Assembly (NCBI GenBank): GCA_963978545.1 | Contig: OZ021727.1 | Coordinates: forward strand, 57,362,487 to 57,426,486 | DNA from: Linyphia triangularis | Lineage: Eukaryota; Arthropoda; Arachnida; Araneae; Linyphiidae | Length of the DNA: 64,000 nucleotides | Direction of reading: 5' to 3' | Shown here: one piece after another, positions 59,501 through 64,000 of the stretch | How positions within the stretch are numbered: position 1 is the first letter of the stretch | How the letters are laid out: every line of letters starts with the position of its first letter | Notes under the pieces: model-generated | Databases searched by the model: none | The model's input: the letters and a program-made list of their open reading frames with translations, nothing else | What the model was told of the DNA's origin: nothing | Translations under genes and position numbers: made by a program

Positions 59501-60370
59501 GTGCCAAATTTCCAATTTATCAAACTTTAACCGCAAGAACTATTAGATTATACCGAAACCATACTATAACACATGATCAAACATTTCCCCTTTTTTCTAA
59601 GCAACACACTTTGGAAGCAGGATCCTCAGATCTCATTAGACGCCAGATTCTCTCTAAGTGAGCTTTATATCTCACTTTCTCTTTTCATTCCGTCAGCAGC
59701 TTTTAAAAAATGTTTTATTTATTGAATCCAACCATCGTCGGCGGAAAATACTCCCCTAAACCAGTTTACAAGATCATCATTCGGTATTCTGATCGACTTA
59801 TGCTCCCGCTCATAGCTCGAAGTAAAACAACCGATAAAGCCTCCCTTACCCAGAGACAACAATAAATAGATAAGCATACCGAAAACAGGCTTTATCCTTC
59901 AACCGAAATCGCACTGTCGTCCTATTCGTTCTCTTATTTTCTATCCCATCCCAATCCCTTTTCCGATTTTTGCTGCTGGAAGAAACGAAATGTATATATA
60001 TGTTCATACACATAAAGAGAAAAAAAAAAATCGGCTAAACCCAGCCTCTGTAGCGGCATGAAAAGAACATTACAAACCCGACATAATGGCCGTTCTGAAA
60101 TATGGGTTGGATCATTTAGATAGAAAAAAAAAGTTTTTTTTGTCTGGGTTTGTTGTGTGTCCACGCACCTTGTATATTCCCTGAATGGTCGTAGTGCTCC
60201 CGCCAAAAGTCCACTTGGGAAATGCGAGGACACTCCGAAACGAGCGTCTCTTTGAAATTGCAAAGAATGTTGGGGGAGTATAATGTAAAGTTACGCCAAT
60301 GGTGCCTTCTTGAGCTACTTTGGAGATAGTGCAGTTGGGATTTGTATTGGAGGGAAAATCGCTCTGAAGT
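59501..60370. other. Skewed composition block W (hand counted)
   Basis: The segment 59521-59700 has 46 C and 21 G; 60241-60360 has 15 C and 36 G. The core includes GTCGGCGG near 59738 and CGGCATG near 60054. A 109-codon minus-strand frame (59934-60263) has no recognisable domain. Candidate regulatory block. Confidence 0.55.
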
Positions 60371-61560
60371 ATAGAGAATATTTAAAAATTTAATTAGAAA
60401 TAGCCAGCATAAATATTAATATTATTTCCGGTTTGTATTATTTTATATCTTACTTAATATTTTTGCTAGGAAAGTTGTATTCAATGTTTTAAGAGTTAGA
60501 TTGCAATAGTATAGAATTCTACCTTGTAAGAGTCGTATTTTAATATTTCTATTTGTAAAATAAGTAGTTTAGTATTTGAATCATCACGTGATGTGATGAA
60601 ACAATAAATGTATCGCTTTCAATTACCTTTATTTTACTTTTTAGAAGTTCCTGAATAATAAAATTATCAAACATCCAGCTTGTGAAAAGTAGTAAATATT
60701 TAAAAAAAAATTATTAAGGAATATGTATGTATCCAATTATTAGAGAGATACCCCAGTTTTCTGTTTGTGTCTGTCTTAACTTATGTAAAGCTGTAGAAAA
60801 ACTCAAACTCCTGAATACAACTATTCGAAAAAAGAAAGAAAAAAAATATTGAAATAATTTTGTGAACTTGGCACAGTGTGCTTTATAATGACAGGAGTCG
60901 CATTCGCCCTAAAATTCCTAATATTCCTTAAATTTTTGTTTCTCCCTATAATTGTACTTACAAATTTTGATAATTTCTAAAAAAAATCGAAAACCCGAAA
61001 TTATCTGATTTTTCTCCAAACCCTGCGAAAAAAAACCCGGTATTCCTCTTGATCAGAAAAGTGGATTTAATTAAATTCGCATGTTTGGTCAAAGTAGTAT
61101 AATTGTTTAATTATATAACTGTTATTTTGCTAAAAAGTTGTTTGACGTTCAATTTTTTTTTGAAAATTGGCAGCTTTTTTGCGGTATTGAAACAAGCTTT
61201 GGAAAGATTGTTTGAATTAGGACCATATGGCAGCTTCAAAAGAAATATCCCTAAAATTTTAAGTATTAGCCTCAAAATTTAAAAAAATATCCCAAAAATT
61301 TTAAGAATTATCCTTAAAATGTTACAGAAATTTTTGAAATTATCCCTAAAATTCCTACTTAAATAATTTTGGAAAACTCATCGCTCCCCTATAATGATCA
61401 TAGAAACATCCTTAGGATTATCTATAGAATCGTACCCCAAGTATTTAGTAACACGTACACTGACTGTTGGGTTTTCTTACTATCCATATTTTCCCACCTG
61501 GAAAAATAATTACGTATCATTGTTAGTGAAGTTGATGTTTGAAGTTTTACCCGCTCTAAT
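60371..61560. other. AT-rich DNA with CACGTG palindrome and degenerate repeats
   Basis: AT-rich. A 12-bp palindrome CATCACGTGATG lies at 60582-60593. CCCTAAAATT-type phrases recur at 60907-60937 and more densely at 61247-61355 (separate entry). No gene seen. Confidence 0.5.
61247..61355. repeat. Degenerate tandem repeat, ATCCCTAAAATTTTAAG-type
   Basis: Four to five imperfect units beginning ATCCCTAAAATT, CCTCAAAATT, ATCCCAAAAATT, ATCCTTAAAATG and ATCCCTAAAATTCC, with a period of about 21 bp and one longer unit. A related string occurs about 340 bp upstream. Origin unknown; probably a decayed minisatellite. Confidence 0.5.
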
Positions 61561-62360
61561 TTCATTCGCATATGATCTTCAGATATAAACCTATATCGTG
61601 ATGGCGCCCCACACAGTTTACGTTCGATGTTCTTGTGAGAATGATTGTTGATAAATATTTGCCCTCTCTTTCTCTTCGCCTCCCTTTGAAAAAGCAAGAG
61701 AAAATAAAACGACAGAGCACTTTCGATTCGCATCTAGATATCCCCCTCGATTTCCATTCTATCGGGAGGAGGGAGCGAAAAACCTACCGATTTCTCGTCT
61801 GCCTTCACGCATGGATGGATGCATGTATATATCGCGCTTTTTATTTGTTTACTTATTTATTATTTTTCGCTCTTCTGCAGATGGAAAGAGTGAGAGAAAG
61901 AGAAAGACGTGGATATTGGGGGAAAGGAAGAAAAAAAAAAGATAGAAGGGGGGAGGGGGGAGAATGAAGATCAGAGAATCAAGAACGCATTTGGGAATTC
62001 CATGATGGAATTTACAAACGATTTCTGATGGCTACATACATCACCACACCCCTCTCTCTTGCTACAGAGGGGTGGTCGAACGCTTTTTCCCGCAGACAAT
62101 TCCTGCAGCCAAAGTGGCAAGTCACTGATGGTACTTGCCGTTTCGAGCAGATTTCTGTTTCTGCCCTTTCCGCTATCTCCACCCTCCTTCCCCCACGCAC
62201 ATACCAATCTCTATAGCTCCCCCCCCCCCCTTTTCCATCTTATATCTATCGAAATGCTTTTTATTTCGGGCTGTTGCCGATGTTTTAAAGGCATTGAGGG
62301 GGTGAGGCTATCTCAATTTCGCGCCTTTGGAGAAGGGAAATCGAAAGTAAATAAAAAATA
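61561..62360. other. Balanced block with acceptor string and polypurine tract
   Basis: A + strand acceptor string (pyrimidines then TTCTGCAG, AG at 61879-61880) leads directly into a purine-rich tract (about 61881-61966) containing GGGGGGAGGGGGGAG. No GTAAG donor follows. A frame runs through it but consists mainly of Arg, Glu and Lys from the purine bias. The right half (62040-62230) is C-rich with a C10 run, so polarity here is opposite to most blocks. Confidence 0.4.
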
Positions 62361-62937
62361 GGTCTAATAAATGAATAAAATCCTCTCGCCAATGTAAGTG
62401 GCAGTGATATTGGTATTGGGTTTGAAATGATGTGTTGTACCGTAAATGCGAAAAAAGTTTTTTTTTCTTTCTTTTCTTTTTCCCTTCATGTACTTTTGAA
62501 TGTCTTGAACCAATAGAAAGTTATGAACTCTTATTTTAAATTGCTTTATATAGAGAAATCTCATTAAATTTTTTTACAATAGTTTTACTTTATCGTATTA
62601 CAATTATTAACCAAAATATACATAGTGACCCTAACGTAATAATACAAAGTGCTTTAAATGCTACATTAATCTGCATATGAAGTGTTTTAACAATTTAGTT
62701 TGCAAGTGCGTATTTGAAAATCAATTATATAAGGATATTATTTTTATAAAGTATTTTGGAACATCTCAGTTTCTCAAAGTTTGTTCAATGTATTTAAGTC
62801 GTTACTGTTAATAGCAATTTTTTTAAAGAACGATCTTAATATAATTATTGAATAGGTTACCAACCTTATATTATGATTGAAAATATATAATTACAAACAA
62901 AATCATTTTTGTACAAGTTAATGCATGTTATTGAATG
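62361..62937. other. AT-rich non-coding DNA
   Basis: No gene seen; leads into the pyrimidine tract of the second candidate recursive splice site. Confidence 0.6.
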
Positions 62938-63046
62938 TTCTTTTCTCTCTTTTTAGGTAAGTGTCCAAACTGATTTGGAAATTGTTTGTAATGAGGTTGA
63001 AGTGCTCAGTGTTAGGATAGCCTACGGGGTTGGACTCTATGTAAGT
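62938..63046 (+). other. Candidate recursive splice site with 84-nt RS-exon
   Basis: A 17-nt pure pyrimidine tract (62938-62954) leads into AG (62955-62956), which is fused directly to the strong donor GTAAGT (62957-62962). A second GTAAGT follows at 63041-63046, defining an 84-nt RS-exon (62957-63040). The 84 nt are a multiple of three and have no stop in frame 1 (starting VSVQTDLEIV), though 28 open codons can easily be chance. Both donors fit consensus. The layout matches the site at 17.1 kb and lies on the same strand. The alternative is an ordinary cassette exon. Confidence 0.55.
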
Positions 63047-64000
63047 TGTTCGATAATCTCCACTCTGGTTTATAGTGTTTTTTTTTTTTTTTTTCAGTAC
63101 AAAGCTTGTTATTGAGGTGTCAAACGGACATTAGTTGATTAGAATGATTACTTTTTGACTTCCTTAAAATCTGTATAAATTAACACATGCACTATAAAAG
63201 AAAACTTATTTCGTTATTTCTAATTCGTTAAGGATCACAACCTTCATTGTTGTGTAACCTAAACTTGTTTCTCTATTTTATATATTTTTGTTCTTTTCTT
63301 ACCTCAATATTGCATCAAGATTAGAAAATCAATTATTAAAAATATTTCGTTTTCCCTAAGTTTTAAACGTTTTGCGCTAAGTTTGTTTCGCTTTCTGTCT
63401 TTGAATTCAAGTCTTGAAATTCCCACCAAGTTATATATATTTCAGTATCTTTACATTGTTCACCTAATTTTACGATAATTTCTGCCACGTTGTCTCTAAA
63501 AGTACTTTATTAACTATTCGTATTTTTTTTTTTTACTTTGTGCACGTATTAATTTAATGCTTTATTAAAAATAAAAATAAAAAGTATTTCAATGGCATTT
63601 CTTATACGAGGGTAACATTTTTTAATATAATTTAGTTTTACCATGCATGTACGTTCAGGAATATCCCCTTCGAAAATCATTAAAATATATATATATAAAC
63701 CATCGAACAAACACAACTATTCACTTCAGCATATTATTCTTCAGTTTGGACCATTCTTAATCTTCCAATACCCATTTTAAAGAAAACTCTGCATCAAATA
63801 TTGTTTAACGATCTCTGGCTCAAACGTAACCATAGTTGATCTCGCATCACAGGTTAAACCAGGACCGTCAGCGAATCCCATATAAGCCAGAGGGCCCATA
63901 TCGACCATTCCTAGGAAAAGGGTATTGGCAGAGTGTAATTAGTGCGAGCCGAAGAGATAGCTCCGGGCTCTATATATAGATATAGCCATAGCCACTGGCG
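63047..64000. other. AT-rich DNA, balanced at the right edge
   Basis: AT-rich until about 63680. From 63700 to the window edge it becomes C/A-rich and balanced (CATCGAACAAACACAAC, GGTTAAACCAGGACCG), resembling the left shoulder of another skewed block that would continue beyond the window. No gene seen. Confidence 0.45.

Noticed and set aside
1..64000. CRISPR arrays, operons, rRNA, integrated viral genes or toxin genes
   Set aside because: No spaced direct repeats, no prokaryotic gene layout, no rRNA-like tract and no recognisable viral, transposase, reverse-transcriptase or toxin coding sequence were seen.

Overview
This is eukaryotic nuclear DNA, by eye roughly two-thirds A+T. It has no recognisable protein-coding gene, rRNA or functional tRNA. 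Long homopolymers, a (TA)42 microsatellite, a tRNA-derived SINE with perfect target-site duplications, several short inverted-repeat transposons and splice-type signals point to an animal. An arthropod, possibly an arachnid, fits the style of repeats, but that is inference and no lineage-specific gene is visible. The longest open frame (192 codons near 37.1-37.7 kb, non-ATG start) resembles no family I recognise, and I treat it as chance.

Layout. AT-rich stretches alternate with more balanced blocks of about 0.4-1.3 kb every few kilobases along the whole window. Each block has the same asymmetry on the + strand: the left shoulder is rich in C and A, the right shoulder in G and T, and the polarity flips inside the block. 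I counted bases by hand around six blocks. Examples are C75/G18 left against C29/G68 right for the block at 56.28 kb, C77/G31 against C12/G43 at 48.5 kb, C36/G9 against C15/G51 at 5.9 kb, and C54/G12 against C20/G56 at 9.6 kb. Such an upward skew jump is what divergent transcription or bidirectional replication initiation leaves behind. The blocks also hold palindromes, E-boxes, a CRE, TATA-like motifs and two CTCF-like sites, so they are best read as a chain of candidate cis-regulatory elements.

Two + strand sites, at 17.135 kb and 62.956 kb, have a polypyrimidine tract and AG fused directly to GTAAG. Each is followed 49 or 84 nt later by a second GTAAG donor. This is the architecture of recursive-splicing (ratchet) sites with RS-exons. 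Together they suggest that much or all of the window lies in one very long intron, or intron series, of a + strand transcription unit whose ordinary exons are outside the window.

Mobile DNA. A piggyBac-like MITE with TTAA ends (10.07-10.77 kb) contains a nested second MITE with 16-bp terminal repeats and a 5-bp duplication. A diverged relative of the inner element lies at 12.53-12.86 kb. A SINE of about 180 bp sits at 28.79-28.97 kb, and an old inverted-repeat element at 56.72-57.23 kb. There is no CRISPR array, operon or prokaryotic structure.
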